A DNA stretch of 62,000 nt. It comes from Cryptomeria japonica (taxonomy: Eukaryota > Streptophyta > Pinopsida > Cupressales > Cupressaceae). The notes beneath the pieces are model-generated. The model worked only from the letters and a program-made list of their open reading frames with translations, did no database searches and had not been told where the DNA came from. The stretch covers positions 690,502,083 through 690,564,082 of the forward strand of contig NC_081412.1 in assembly GCF_030272615.1 (NCBI RefSeq), read 5' to 3'. A program made the translations under genes and the position numbers. Positions within the stretch are counted from its first letter, which is position 1, and each line of letters opens with the position of its first letter. Shown one piece after another: positions 1-11,517 of the stretch.

Positions 1-2
1 CA

Positions 3-938
3 TTCATCTTATACATATTAGCAACTGATTCATCACTGGGGGCACTTTTGGCACAACAGGATGACAATAAAAAGGAGTAAGCCATTTATTACATCAACAG
101 AACATTGGTGTCTTATGAAATGAACTACACTATAATAGAAAAAGCATGCTTGGCATTAGTCTTTGCATCACAAAAATTGAGACAGTACATGTTAGCACAT
201 TCAATCAAGCTGGTTGCTAAAATTGATCCGCTCAAGTATCTACTCAACAAAGGAACACTAAAAGGAAGATTGGCAAAATGGGTCATGATCCTTACAGAGT
301 TTGACATTGAATATGTGGAACACAAAGCCATAAAAGGACAGGTAATTGTTGATCAACTTGCTGAAGCTCCACTTGAGGACACTCAACCACTGCATATAGA
401 GTTTCCAGATGAATCAATAATGCATCTTACTCAACAACCTTGGAAGATATTCTTCGATGGGTCTTTTACTCAAAATGGTTCCAGTGCTGGAATACTATTT
501 ATCACTCCTCAGAAGTATTCAATCCCAAAGTCTTATAAGATTCTATTCCCTTGCACAAACAACATTGCAGAATATGAAGCTTTGGTAAATGGGATAAAGC
601 TAGCTATTGAATGGAAGGTTGCATAATTACACATCTATGGAGATTCTCAACTGATCATAAATAAAATCAATGATACATATCAGACTCGAGATGAGAAGCT
701 GATGCCTTATAAGAGAATGGTTGATGATCTTAAGAAGTATTTTGCTTTTGTATCATTCCAACAAATTCCTAGATCCACAAACAGAGCAGCAGATATTATG
801 GCCACCTTGGCATCTATACCTAAGTTACAAGAGTCCAATTTTCGCTTTGAATTCCTGGTGGAAGAGTTACACTACCCGGCCTATGATTCTCCTAAGACCC
901 AAATAGTCTTTGCTATTATTGGACATGATTTATCCTAA
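3..938 (+). pseudogene. G1 pol: RT-linked RNase H plus second (archaeal-type) RNase H
   Basis: RNase H degrades the RNA strand of the RNA/DNA hybrid during reverse transcription. The frame entering at base 3 reads ATDSSLGALLAQQ, a stop near base 90, then VSYEMNYTIIEKACLALVFA and the ...AKWVMILTEFDIEYVEHK region typical of gypsy RNase H. A second domain follows, with FFDGSFTQNGSSAGI, NNIAEYEALVNGIKLA and IYGDSQL. This is the archaeal-type RNase H of Tat elements, placed between RNase H and integrase. Stops at about 624-626 (glutamate in the G2 copy) and 939-941 break the frame. The same segments in G2 (35173-36110, minus) agree almost residue for residue. Confidence 0.82.
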
Positions 939-959
939 TACAACCACATCTACTCTTAT

Positions 960-2192
960 CTACGAGACCAAATTATCCTTGAAAATCTTACCCGTAATGC
1001 GAAAAGAAACCTAACTGGAAATGCTTCACGGTATGTTATCATTGCTAAGGATCTATTTAGACAAGGTTTGGATGGTACATTGCTTAGGTGTCTAGAAACT
1101 AAAGAATATAAACATGCGTTATCAAAAGTTCATGAAGGTATTTGTGGATCTCATTCAAATGGTCTTACTTTAGCTTAGAAACTACTACGGACTTGCTACT
1201 ACTGGCCAGACATGGAGAAAGATGCTATTAAATTTTCTAAGACCTATGAAAAATGTCAGCTACACAGAAATCTCATACATGCTCCAGCAAGGGATCTTAT
1301 ACCCTTCACTACACATCGACCTTTTCAGTAATGGGCCTTTGATCTCATTGGTCAGATATATCCTGCTTCATCTAATAGACATAAATTCATCATAACTACC
1401 ACTAAGTATTTCACTAACTGGGTAGAAGCAGTTTCGCTCATCAAAGCAACTAGTAAATAAGTAGCTCTCTTCATCTTAAATTATATCATCTGCAGGTATG
1501 GGATACCTTCATCCATCGTGACTGATAATGGAGGATAGTTCAAGAATAAAGATCTGGACGAGCTCTATGAGAAATTCAAAATAAAATAACACTGGTCATC
1601 AGTATATTACCCTCAAGGTAAGGGACAAGCTGAGGCATCTAACAAAAACCTATTGACTATCTTGCACAGAACAGTGAACAAATCTAGGAAGGATTGGCAT
1701 CTGGAGCTCAGTCCTGCACTATGGGCTTACAAAACAAGTATCAAAACAACTACTAGGGCTACACCTTTCTCTTTGGTATATGAGTCCAGGGCAGTATTAC
1801 CTATTGAAGTAGAAATACCATCTCTAAGAGTTTCCTTGCAAGGTCTTGTTACTGATGAAGATCATAGAATATCTAGATTGCAAGAACTCAAATTGCTAGA
1901 TGAGCATCACCAAGTGGCATTTGATCATCTCAAAGTGTATCAAAAGAGAATGTCCAAAGGATATAACAAGAAGGTTAGACAAAGAGAATTTCAAGTTGGT
2001 AACCTAGTTCTGAGAGAAAATCCTAAAAATCAACAGCTTCGAGACAACAAAGGGAAGTTTGAACCCAATTGGCTGGGTCCCTATATCGTTACTGTAGTAT
2101 TCAGCTCTGGTGCCTATCAACTCTCAAATTTGGAAGGAGAACAGCTCCGTGAACCAATTAACACCATCCACTTGAAGAAATTCTTCGCTTAG
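960..2192 (+). pseudogene. G1 pol: integrase, broken
   Basis: Integrase joins the element's cDNA to host DNA. The N-terminal zinc-binding part is seen around 1125-1270 (HEGICGSH ... YEKCQLH). The first cysteine of the usual CX2C is a tyrosine here, while G2 still has CEKC. The catalytic core shows FDLIGQIY, VTDNGG and GQAEASNK, so the D, D and E positions are visible despite several in-frame stops between 1170 and 1600. An open stretch at 1653-2192 holds the C-terminal part (NLVLRENPKNQQLRDNKGKF, GPYIV) and ends in HLKKFFA, as gypsy integrases commonly do. No chromodomain is visible, which fits Tat and not chromoviruses. Confidence 0.85.
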
Positions 2193-3668
2193 CATTCTCT
2201 GCTCTAGCAACATGTATAGCGGAAAACGTATTGAAATTTTTTTTTTTTAAATAAAAAAAATCATAAAGTAAAAAAATAAAAATATAAAAAAATAAATAAA
2301 TAAAAGAATAAAAAGAGAAAAAAAATATAAAGAGAGAAAATGCCCTGGGTGAAAACCTGGTAAACAAGCACCTTGGTAAAAAAAAATGAATCTCTGCCAA
2401 GCAGGTGAAAACCTGGTAAACATGCGCCTCTTGTACTTGAGCGCTCCATCTATCAATGCAACGGTGGCATTTATGCTTTCATGCATCTTTGCTTTCGCTT
2501 GTACATATATTTCAGTCACTTTTGTGACATCCTGGTTCGTTGGAACCCTCATGGCTTGAAACTGATCAACGTCCTAGTCTTAGGATGATTGACTGAGCAT
2601 ATTACATATCCTAAGAAATGTCAACCAAGTCATCTTTTCGTCAGTGAATCGTGGTCGTACACTCTAATTCAGTCACCTGTCTCCTAACTACCAAAGAGTT
2701 TTATCACAGAGTACACAAGCAAAACAACATAACAGAAAACAATCACTAAACAGTTTGAGCTATGAATGAAAATTTTCTTTGTGTGTTGTCTTTTATATTG
2801 GTTTTTTATTATTATCCCTCTGAGTAACTTGAGGAATTCTATTGTGGCTAAGAGGAGAAAAGATTGGGTGCATAATATTTTCTTTGTTTTCTACTTGTAG
2901 GAATGATCCCAATGATCTAGAAACATCTAAATTAGTTGGGTGTCTGTGATAAGAGCCTTCACATCAAGGTGAAATCACCTCACATACCTCGACTCCGCTT
3001 ATTTGTATGCTATAGGGAGGTCCACATCATTTCTTTGTTTGTTTTGAGGGAATTTCTTTATGATGCAATTCGGGTCCCTGCGAAATCTGTCCAAGGATAT
3101 GAATGAAGAAAAAGGATCATTGCGAACAAGATAATTAATATTGCACATTGAAAAAGAAAGAAACTCTAACCTACCTGTTGTGTTCGTTATGCTCGGTGAT
3201 GAATCTTAAGCATGTTAAATCCAGTGGCTAGGTTTAGGTTGCATTTTGCATATCATTCTGCATTTTTTGTGAATTTAGAGTGATTTTGGTATGGTAATAA
3301 TCTCTTTATCTTTTGAATGAGAGCTGAAAGCATCATCTTTTCTCACACTAAGTGGTCTATTTTTCATCATTTTTTTTCGATTGAGTACTTGTGTTTTTGA
3401 GATGTTTAGCTGCATACATAAACATTTTATATATATTCATACAATTCATTATTCACTCATTTGCTTTCATCTTATTGCATAGAAAATAAAAATTTGCATT
3501 TCGTATTACTCATTACACATTCATCTATTTGCATATGAAAAGAAACAAAAATAGACATCCATAATCATTTGCATTACATACTGACAAGAAATAAATACAT
3601 GTAGAATAAAGCATATAAAAGACATCTCATAAACAAATCAACACAAGTACGATGAAGTCAAATCCGAT

Positions 3669-3704
<36 letters not shown>

Positions 3705-3720
3705 ATAAAGTCTAAGAGTA
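2193..3720 (+). other. G1 post-pol spacer, no gene
   Basis: There is no supportable gene between integrase and the antisense PMD gene. It begins with an A-rich tract (about 2236-2340). Two direct copies of GGTGAAAACCTGGTAAACA follow (about 2349-2367 and 2404-2422), separated by about 55 bases. The same pair, in reverse complement, lies at the same relative place in G2 (about 33735-33805). The text from 2560 to 3660 matches G2 32490-33640 in reverse complement by eye. It is therefore a conserved untranslated part of the element. Short ORFs on the minus strand here are low-complexity Phe-rich translations of the A-rich tract. Confidence 0.7.
3670..3699. repeat. (TA)n microsatellite
   Basis: About 30 bases of perfect TA dinucleotide. 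The matching place in G2 (about 32505-32513) has only a short TATATATA run, so the tract expanded or shrank after the copies separated. Confidence 0.95.
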
Positions 3721-3724
3721 CAAA

Positions 3725-4986
3725 ATGATGTTAAATGACATATACAAACTCCCATTAGAGCAAGAATCGTACAGGCTACAAAAAATGGGTGTGTCTGCCA
3801 AAAATATCCGAGCTACAAAAAGAATATCTAGCTCTCGGCCTCTCCCTCATCGCCTGGTGGAGGAGGTGGGGCCTGCTGACCGGGATCCTGATGAGGTGCC
3901 TGATCTCCCTCAGACCGTGCCATATACTACAAGTAGGGGATAACCTATTGCGCAACTAGAACTATGATGCTATATGCTACAACATAGTAGGCTGCCCTAC
4001 TCGTCTGGTGAAGGACCTCCTGTCATAAGGCCTCTATCTCTGCTCTCGTCTTTTCTCTCATCTCTAAGATCTAATGATCATGATCAACCCTATGATCTGC
4101 AAGTTGTCGGTCTTGCTCTGCTAGCTGAGTTTGAGCCACTATCAACTGTGAGTGCATCTCTTCAAGACGTGCTCTCATCGACCATCCCATGTCAGTCCCC
4201 TACTCTCTCGCAAGCTCTCCATGCCCATCTCCACCTCCAACTCCACCCTGCTCCTCACACCACTATCGGACCTATCTCGGAGCTGCTTGCTCCTCCTCAG
4301 CTCCACCCAATCTCACTCCTATCCTCCCAAGGGATCCGCCCTCACCCCTCTATTGTCCAACCCTAGTTGGAACCCTGCTGCTTCTAGCACCAGGATCGCC
4401 ACCTGCCTGCATCTAAGCCTCGGATCTCTATCCTCATTTCTATCTATGTCCCTGGCCCTGTCTCGGTGTAGGGGAATCATCCTCAACATCCTCTATATGA
4501 GGAGCTTGCTCAACTAGATCTATGAATCTAGGGAATGGATGCTGATGGAACCAATCCCTGAATTGGGGCAATACCCCCGCATCCGCAACATCATCTAGGT
4601 AGTCCCATCTCAATCATTTTAGACTAGTCAGCTCCTGCATACTCAAGCCACAGGATAACCTCGATGACCATCCTCGCCTCTCCTCATCAACATATCGGGC
4701 ATACGCTGTGAACTCCCGTGACACCCCCTGAGGCCTGCCATATTGCCTCATCATCTGTGATACTACAAATAGCTCCACTATAGTTTGTGATCTATTGATA
4801 AGTGGGTGCATAACAAAAATATCCTGGCGTACCAATCGCCAGTCATCCCATGGCTCTAGGTCCCTGTACAACCTCCATACCACGACTTTCAAGTCATCAA
4901 GCTACCACCGCCAAAAATTGGTCTAGCCCAGCTGGGGTTGTGTAACATAGCCTACATACCTATATATAATCAGCTGCCCAAGCTCT
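3725..4986 (-). pseudogene. G1 antisense PMD gene, 3' half
   Basis: This minus-strand segment continues the plant-mobile-domain protein whose first half lies at 17194-17928; C1 separates them. The clearest stretch (4614-4892) reads VVVWRLYRDLEPWDDWRLV ... YARYVDEERRGWSS ... MQELTSL. It matches the plus-strand PMD copy of G2 (VVWRPYRGLELWDGWRRV ... YTHYADEERQGWSP ... MQELIGL). Downstream the protein has a Gly/Arg/Pro-rich low-complexity tail with stops, and the PLPSEQESY region near 3740-3770 is shared by both copies. PMD proteins (PF10536, MAIN/MAIL1-like) are known both as host genes and inside transposons. Here the gene lies antisense to pol, between pol and the 3' LTR. Several stops show it is not functional. 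Confidence 0.75.
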
Positions 4987-4991
4987 CTACT
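4987..4991. repeat. C1 target-site duplication CTACT, left copy (right copy 17189-17193)
   Basis: CTACT directly precedes the LTR start TGATAG at 4992 and directly follows the LTR end CCAACA at 17188. Both flanks lie inside the PMD gene, and the perfect 5-bp match fixes both ends of C1. Confidence 0.93.
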
Positions 4992-6450
4992 TGATAGTTC
5001 TGATACTTAAAGATAAGTACAGATGCCAAGCTAATATGATGAGAGGGGGGTGGTGAATCATACAAACTTAATCTTCCATAAAAACATCAAATTCAACCTC
5101 AATAACATATATTTCAGTAATATAACCAAAATTGCTAAACATGCAAACTCAAAAGCATATAAACATCATAACACTCATAACACCAGATTTAACGTGGAAA
5201 CCCAAATAGGGAAAAACCACTATTGGATTTTGGACCCACTAAGAAATATACTCTTCTAGACTATACTTGGTTAAAAGCAAATCCTGTTAAAGATTACAAA
5301 CACATTGCTAGATGTGACCCGGTTAAGGGATTTCCCTCAGATCTCTTAGGATCTTCACCTTGTTAGAAGTGACCTTGTTAAAGGATTTCAAACACTTAAT
5401 CAGAATGTCACCTTGCTAGAGGGTTTTACAAATAAGACTATTAATTCCACTTGGTTAAGAGATTTTCTCTCACTTCACAAAATAACAGTAATTAAAAATC
5501 TATCTGCAACTTCACATCTAAAATGCTAAAGCAGATTCTTATTTGCTCAATACAATATAGACATAGAACTAATCTTGTCCATCTACTAGGCTCTATACTC
5601 TATTATTCAAAACAGATCTTCAAGCTTCTGTGCTTGGTAATTACTATGTAGCATCCCTGTGCATACACTTGCCCGCATACATTGTTTATCAACAATTCCC
5701 TATTTATAAACAATTCACCAACCGCTTAATCTCCTTGATCACATTTCCCATGATAAATAATAGCCATCATATCTTCAAACTTTGACCAGGTTCAACGTAT
5801 CCTTCGATTTGAAAATGTTTTACCCTGCCTCGTAACTTGGATAGATTTCCTGGAACTTGTGCTAGGGTATTGTGGTTCAATTTGAGCTGTAGATCTTCCT
5901 GCCGATTTTCCTTTGCCATAAATTCTTTAACAAACTTCATTCATGGCATACCAATCATTTAATCATAGCCAGCTCATCAGCTTCCTTCATTAAATAATGC
6001 ATGTAATCATTTAATGTATTCTATTATTACTTGGTTGGAACTCGATAAATACTAAACTTCACTCGGTAGACATTATGGCTTCATTAACCGATAGCGATAA
6101 CCTTAGGGTTTACCAACTAGGTTCCTTAGGTTTACCGACTAGGTTCTTTTCTCGGTAACATAGTATAGTATTAACCTTTCAATCAATAACATATGTATGA
6201 TATCAAAACAATCTAATCATCATGATCTCATCATTGTCTAGCTTGGTAATAGTTGCCCATTGAATAACTTATTTCTCCCCTTACTCATCATATTCTTTTT
6301 GTGTCTTTTACCGACATCTTTATACTCATCAAATCATACTTCTCAAGATATGGCAACATCCTACTAAATTAGAAAATCAATTTCTTGACATCAATGACAA
6401 AATAATAATATTAAGACACTAAACATCCTTAATCAGTTATATCCATAATC
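4992..6450 (-). repeat. C1 3' LTR, main part
   Basis: It starts TGATAGTTCTGATACTTAAAG and matches the 5' LTR at 15687-17188 along its whole length, with scattered substitutions. The last 43 bases of this LTR are found past NA1, at 11069-11111. The LTR contains a cluster of motifs of the type CCTTGTTAAAGG (5280-5460) and a block GTGGAAACCCAAATAGGG (about 5195-5212). Both are shared with LTRs of other copia families in this window. Bases 6446-6450 (TAATC) are the left TSD of NA1. Confidence 0.92.
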
Positions 6451-7505
6451 TGTTACTACCTATCAAATTGCCATTATTTTTTATATTCAAAGTCATACTA
6501 TGTACTCTAGTTGGTTAACACTACCGAATCATGCAGTCGGTACACATAGAGAAGCCGGTATGCATAGTCTAGTCTGTTACAGAGGAAAGTAGTCACAAAA
6601 CGTAGTATACACCAAGTTGTCTATCGAGTATCTTTTTATGACTACCGAGCAGCAAAGATGACACACCGAGTTGATATACACCGAGTGAAACGTGTTACCA
6701 GATACATTGAACCTGGATATGCATATGAAAACATGTTACAAGATCAAGGCACATCTAACCATTATTACATTGGAAATTGCACCAGAAGATTGTGTATGAT
6801 TTTGAGATCAATCTAACCAATGAAATATTTTGTATAGTTATTCATTCAAGGAATATTGTTTGTAAGATCGAAGCAATGAATTGGATCACCATCTTAAGAG
6901 ATCTATTTATACAACATGAGTTAAGGGTGTCTACATGTGTGTAAGAAGACTGTTATAGAGACACAGAGGTCACCAAGAAAGTTTTCAGAGAATAGTCGAA
7001 GAACAGAGTAAACAGAAGGGTTTACCGAGTTACTATATGGGTTACCGAGGTATGCTATAAGCAAGGTAATCTTATTCTGAGCACATCGAATCTGCTATAA
7101 CATTTCAAATGTAAAGTTGCAGATATTTGTAATGATTTTATTGTAATATTGTGAAGTTGAAAGAGAAACCTTTAACAGGGTAAAAGACTCTAACCAAGTC
7201 TATAAATTGTAGAGCCTCTAACCAGGTGCAACATTCAGAATAAATGTTGTAAAATCCTTTAGCAAGGTAGATCTAATAGATCTTGTTACTCCTAACAAGG
7301 TAAGCTATCAGAAATAGCTAAAATGTAGCTCTAACCAAGAACTTTTTATTATTGCAGTAGTGAAGTTGTGGGTGCCATCTCCACTGTAGTTTTTCTCTCT
7401 AACCAAGAGTTTCTGCATAACCAAAATATATGTGTTATGGAGTGAGTCATGTATGATTGTTATCTATTTGTTTTAACTTTATTTTATGTTACTGCACTAT
7501 TCTAT
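6451..7505 (+). repeat. NA1 5' LTR, 3' end lost
   Basis: It matches 9932-10975 closely. After TATTTATGC at about 7505 the two copies part. The right LTR runs on about 90 bases through TTCTCCCCTCCC to its end, while the left passes straight into the ORF. The end of this LTR, the PBS and probably the start of the ORF have been deleted. The LTR carries repeated CTAACCAAG, CCTAACAAGG and TTTAGCAAGG motifs (about 7165-7340). Confidence 0.85.
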
Positions 7506-9600
7506 TTATGCTCAAGAGGCAGCAATAACACTGAGCACCAAATTGCCTAAGGGTAAAGTGTTGAAAAGAAAGAAACAAGACATTTCAAAGGCCCTACCGA
7601 CTCCTCCAACAAAGAGACCTAATACAAGAGCATCAGCTGCATCACCGAGTAAGAAACAAAAGAGTGTTACTACTACCAAGGTAACCAAGACCTACAAGAA
7701 ATCTACTTCGAGACTCATTCTGGCAAAAGAGTCTAGTGATACAGAATCTGAGGATGCCAACAAATTCCAAATTGTCAAAAGCAAGAAGGTAAATATACAT
7801 AATGTTGAACATTTTTGTGCCAATCTAAAAGAATATGGTGGATTTGGTTCTTTTAGATATGTCAAGTATGAAACAAGAAATAATGATGAGAAGAGACAAA
7901 TTGAAGAAGCTGGCATTTGCACACTTCTAAAGTTTCGGCTAGCTCCATTGGAACTAGTAAAGTCACTTCCAAATGAACTTTACTTGCATATTGATAACAG
8001 GTGAAAATATGCAATGGACTCAGAGAAACAAATCAGAGAAAGAAGTCTAGTCCATCTATTTCCTGATATGTCTATAGCAGAAATAAAGGAACATTTGACA
8101 ACCTACAATTCAAAATTTCTTGTCAAACAGAGAGCCTTAAAATTGATGAATGGACTATATATTGATGTAGAGAATGAGACAAAAGAAAAATGGCAAGAAA
8201 TCTTCAAAATTAAAGATGCCAGCGAACAATCTAAAGTTGAAATTGTTGATGTCACTGAGTAAGATTCTGATGTCACCAAGCACGGTCTTGATGCTACCAA
8301 GCAAGACCCAGCTGACACTATTCAAATTGATGAAGATGTAATGGATACAGAGGAACAAGAGCAGGAGATGATAGAAGGCACTACATATGCAAAACTTGTA
8401 TCTAGTGAATCCATTTTAGAACAAGTTCAACCTTATCCACCGATCACTCAACCTGTCTCTACCAAAGCTCCTCAGGATACAACACAAGGCACCAAAGGTC
8501 ACAAGTCTGCAAGAAGAGAAGAGACTACTCAGGAATAGACCTCTCAAGCACCCTCGAGCACTAAAAATGTAGCAACTGAGACACCCAGTACCGAGACACC
8601 AAAAGACACCACAACAGCTATAGGAACCAACCAAAATGTTACCTCTACTGAGCAACCTACCAAGGGTCAGCAAGCCTCTCAAGCTATTGTCTTGGTTCAA
8701 CCAACCAAAGGTAAAGAGAAGAAGGTGAAAAAGCATAGTTTCAAAGTTGATTTATCTAAACCAATAGTGTTGCCCAATGTGGATATATCAAAATTAAAGG
8801 GGCAAGCACTCATTGATTTTGGTGAACTATGCAAAGCAAAGGCTGAACAAGAAAAATAGATGGCCATACAAAAGAAGAATAAATTACTTTAGAAGGTGAA
8901 GACACTGCTATCCGATATGCTACCTACAGCTACAGTGTCAACCGATGCAGCCATCCACATTCAACTGGATGAACTCCTCAATCAAATAGAAACATCTGTA
9001 GTTGATGCATCTGAGTACTTGAGAAAGCTAAAAGACAAGGAGCTTACTGCAAAAATGATTGAAGAGGTACAAAAAGCTCTAGCTATTGGGAAAGTCAAAC
9101 TTGTCAAATTCATTGTTGAGTTGTCCCCTCAATTCAAGCATATTCTTTATTTATTTCAGAAACTTTGTACATTTTCTATATTCATTAAAGATATCAAGAA
9201 TAAAATTGATGCAATTGAGAAAGAGATCACCGATCTCTCAAATAAGTTGACTCCTGAGCCCAATTCAGTTCAAAAATTTTATACCAAGCTTCAACAGCTC
9301 ATGGCTCAACAATTGGAACTCAGAAATGAAGAACATAAAATCATGATGGATATAATGACACTCCAGACATTATTCCTTCCTCATCTTTCATCAGTTCAAG
9401 AACAGATTAACCAAGCCACATGCGTATCTACTACACAAGAGGGAAGCACTCTTGATGGCTTAATATCACTATTGGCTGATATTCAAGCACAAAATTCTTC
9501 AATGAAAAGTGTAAAAGATGCACTCTCTGTGACACTCACTGATGCCCAGAAGAAGTATAAATCTATTTTTTATCAGTTACCACCCCTGGATGGGAATTAA
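7486..9600 (+). pseudogene. NA1 large unknown ORF, about 700 codons, stop-interrupted
   Basis: Four open stretches (7486-8004, 8014-8262, 8341-8538, 8896-9600) share one frame and are separated only by stops at about 8002, 8260, 8536, 8857 and 8890. One ancestral reading frame of about 700 codons is the simplest reading. The first part is basic and Lys/Thr/Ser/Pro-rich (KGKVLKRKKQ, TPPTKRPNTRASAASPSKKQ). A more ordinary globular stretch follows (about 7790-8240; FGSFRYVKYETRN, PNELYLHIDNR, YAMDSEKQIRERS), then a Thr/Gln-rich linker. The C-terminal 230 residues look helical and partly coiled-coil (IDAIEKEITDLSNKL, KLQQLMAQQLELRNEEHKIM). I see no zinc knuckle, DSG, DDE or YVDD motif. It could be a divergent gag-like or extra-ORF protein; I do not recognise it. 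Confidence 0.6.
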
Positions 9601-9918
9601 GTTTTTGATGTTTGTCAAAAAGGGGGAGTAATACAATATATTGAGTGATACTATATTCGGGGAATGATACAGTTTTGATACAATATTCAGAGTATTGTAT
9701 ATAGGGGGAGTATCCAAGGACAGTAAGCAAAGCACAGAAACACAGAACCAAGCATGCACAAATCAGAGTTATGTACAGTATAATGATAGGGGAGTATATC
9801 TGAATATACTATTTCATTGACTATTGTATATACTATCAAGTATAGTCATTTTGCAAAGTATATAGATTTTTGAGTTATGACTTTGAAAGTAGTTTTTGTC
9901 AAACATCTCAACTAATGT
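9601..9918 (+). other. NA1 3' untranslated region
   Basis: There is no gene. It contains two purine runs of the kind AAAAAGGGGGAG (about 9618-9629) and AGGGGGAG (9702-9709), plus repeated short words such as ATACTATATTC and CAATATTC. The first purine run comes right after the stop codon and may be an extra polypurine tract. Confidence 0.6.
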
Positions 9919-9931
9919 CAAAAGGGGAGAT
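9919..9931 (+). promoter_or_regulatory. NA1 polypurine tract
   Basis: CAAAAGGGGAGAT lies directly before the right LTR start TGTTACTAC. In LTR elements this tract primes plus-strand DNA synthesis. The position fits a plus-strand element. Confidence 0.85.
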
Positions 9932-11068
9932 TGTTACTACTTATCAAATTGCCATTAGTTTTTATATTCAAAGTCATACTATATACTCTAGTCGGTTAAC
10001 ACTACCGAATCATGCAGTCGGTACACATAGAGAAGTCGGTATGCATAGTCTAGTTGGTTACAGAGGAAAGAAGTCACAGAACGCAGTATACACCGAGTTG
10101 TCTACTGAGTATCTTTTTATGACTATCGAGCAGCAAAGATGACACACCGAGTGAAATGTGTTACCAGATACATTGAACCTGGACATGCATATGAAAACAT
10201 GTTAAAAGATCAAGGCACATCTAACTGTTATTACATTGGAAATTGCACCAGAAGATTGTGTATGATTTTGAGATCAATCTAACCAATGAAATATTTTGTA
10301 TAGTTATTCATTCGAGGAATCTTATTTGTAAGATCGAAGCAATGAATTGGATCACCGTCTTAAGAGATCTATTTATATAGCATGAGTTAAGGGTGTATAC
10401 ATGTGTGTAAGAAGACTATTACAGAGACACAGAGGTCACTAAGAAGGTTTTCAGAGAACAGTCGAAGAACAGAGTAAACAAAAGGGTTTACCGAGTTACT
10501 ATATGGGTTATTGAGGTATGCTATAAGCAAGGTAATCTTATTCTGAGCACATAGGATCTGCTATAACATTTCAAATGTAAAGTTGCAGATATTTGTAATG
10601 ATTTTATTATAATATTGTGAAGTTGAAAGAGAAACCTTTAATAGGGTAAAAGACTCTAATCAAGTCTATAAATTGTAAAGCCTCTAACCAGGTGCAACAT
10701 TCAGAATAAATGTTGTAAAATCCTTTAGCAAGGTAGATCTAAGAGATCTTGTTACTCCTAACAGGGTAAGCTATCAGAAATAGCTAAAATATATCTCTAA
10801 CCGAGCACTCTTTATTATTGTAGTAGTGATGTTGTGGGTACCATCCCCATCGCAATTTTTCTCTCTAACCAAGAGTTTCTGCGTAACCAAAATATATGTG
10901 TTATGGAGTGAATCATGTATGATTGTTATATATTTGTTTTAACTTTATTTTATGTTACTGTACTATTTTGTTTATGCATAACAGTAAAGTTATTATTCAA
11001 GAAAAGTTTTGGAGTACTGATTCTCCCCTCCCTTCTTAGTATATTAGCTTTCCATATTGGGCCTAACC
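9932..11068 (+). repeat. NA1 3' LTR
   Basis: About 1137 bases, beginning TGTTACTAC and ending before TSD TAATC (11069-11073). Near its end it has CTCCCCTCCCTTCTTAG, which resembles the CACCCCCCTCTCAG string near the ends of the C4 and S1 LTRs. The final CC in place of CA suggests a point change at the terminus. Confidence 0.85.
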
Positions 11069-11124
11069 TAATCATCAACAATCTTCTCAATATCCTTATG
11101 AAATGCCAACAATCTCCCCCTTTT
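11069..11124 (-). repeat. C1 3' LTR, last 43 bases, and C1 polypurine tract
   Basis: TAATCATCAACAATCTTCTC continues C1's left LTR after NA1 and ends CCAACA at 11111, as in the right LTR. On the minus strand the next bases (11124 to 11112) read AAAAGGGGGAGAT, the polypurine tract of C1. Confidence 0.88.
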
Positions 11125-11517
11125 GCATTGATGGCAAAACCTATTGATTTGACCTAATTGATTCGGATTGCTATGAGATTCTGAAATGCTGAAATGCTCT
11201 TTTTCTATCATTAGAATTCTCCCGCATACATCAGTCTTCTCCTCTTCTTTAGTCTTCTCCTCTTCTCTTCTGTCTTCTCCCCCTTTGACAACAATGCCAA
11301 AAAGTAAATAACTAAAACATAATTTCTTCTTGTATGAAGTGATTTCCTACAGTTATGTGTCAACTTAGTCTCAGTCAGAGCATTTATGTCTTCAATTCCT
11401 GTTCCCTGTATTATTTCCTGTACACCTTTAGAAAACATCCTAAAGTGTGTAAATCAACATCAACTCCTAAAAAGATATTATGTAGAGTCATCAAATTGAT
11501 GCTTTCACCGAACTCGG
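11125..11517 (-). other. C1 3' untranslated region, no gene
   Basis: The segment lies between the end of the RNase H frame and the polypurine tract. It is pyrimidine-rich on the plus strand (CTCCTCTTC repeats at about 11230-11280). The small ORF across it is a translation of this low-complexity run and is not supported. Confidence 0.7.

Larger units (their letters stand above)
6451..11068 (+). mobile_element. NA1: LTR element without pol, nested in C1's LTR
   Basis: Two direct repeats (6451-about 7505 and 9932-11068), both beginning TGTTACTAC, flank about 2.4 kb. A 5-bp duplication, TAATC, lies at 6446-6450 and 11069-11073, and C1's intact LTR has a single TAATC there (about 17146-17150). 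A polypurine tract precedes the right repeat. The interior holds one stop-broken ORF and no gag zinc knuckle, protease, integrase or RT. It is thus a non-autonomous, LARD-like element that would need enzymes from another element. The right LTR ends GGCCTAACC and not CA, and the left LTR lacks its last part together with the PBS. Confidence 0.85.
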
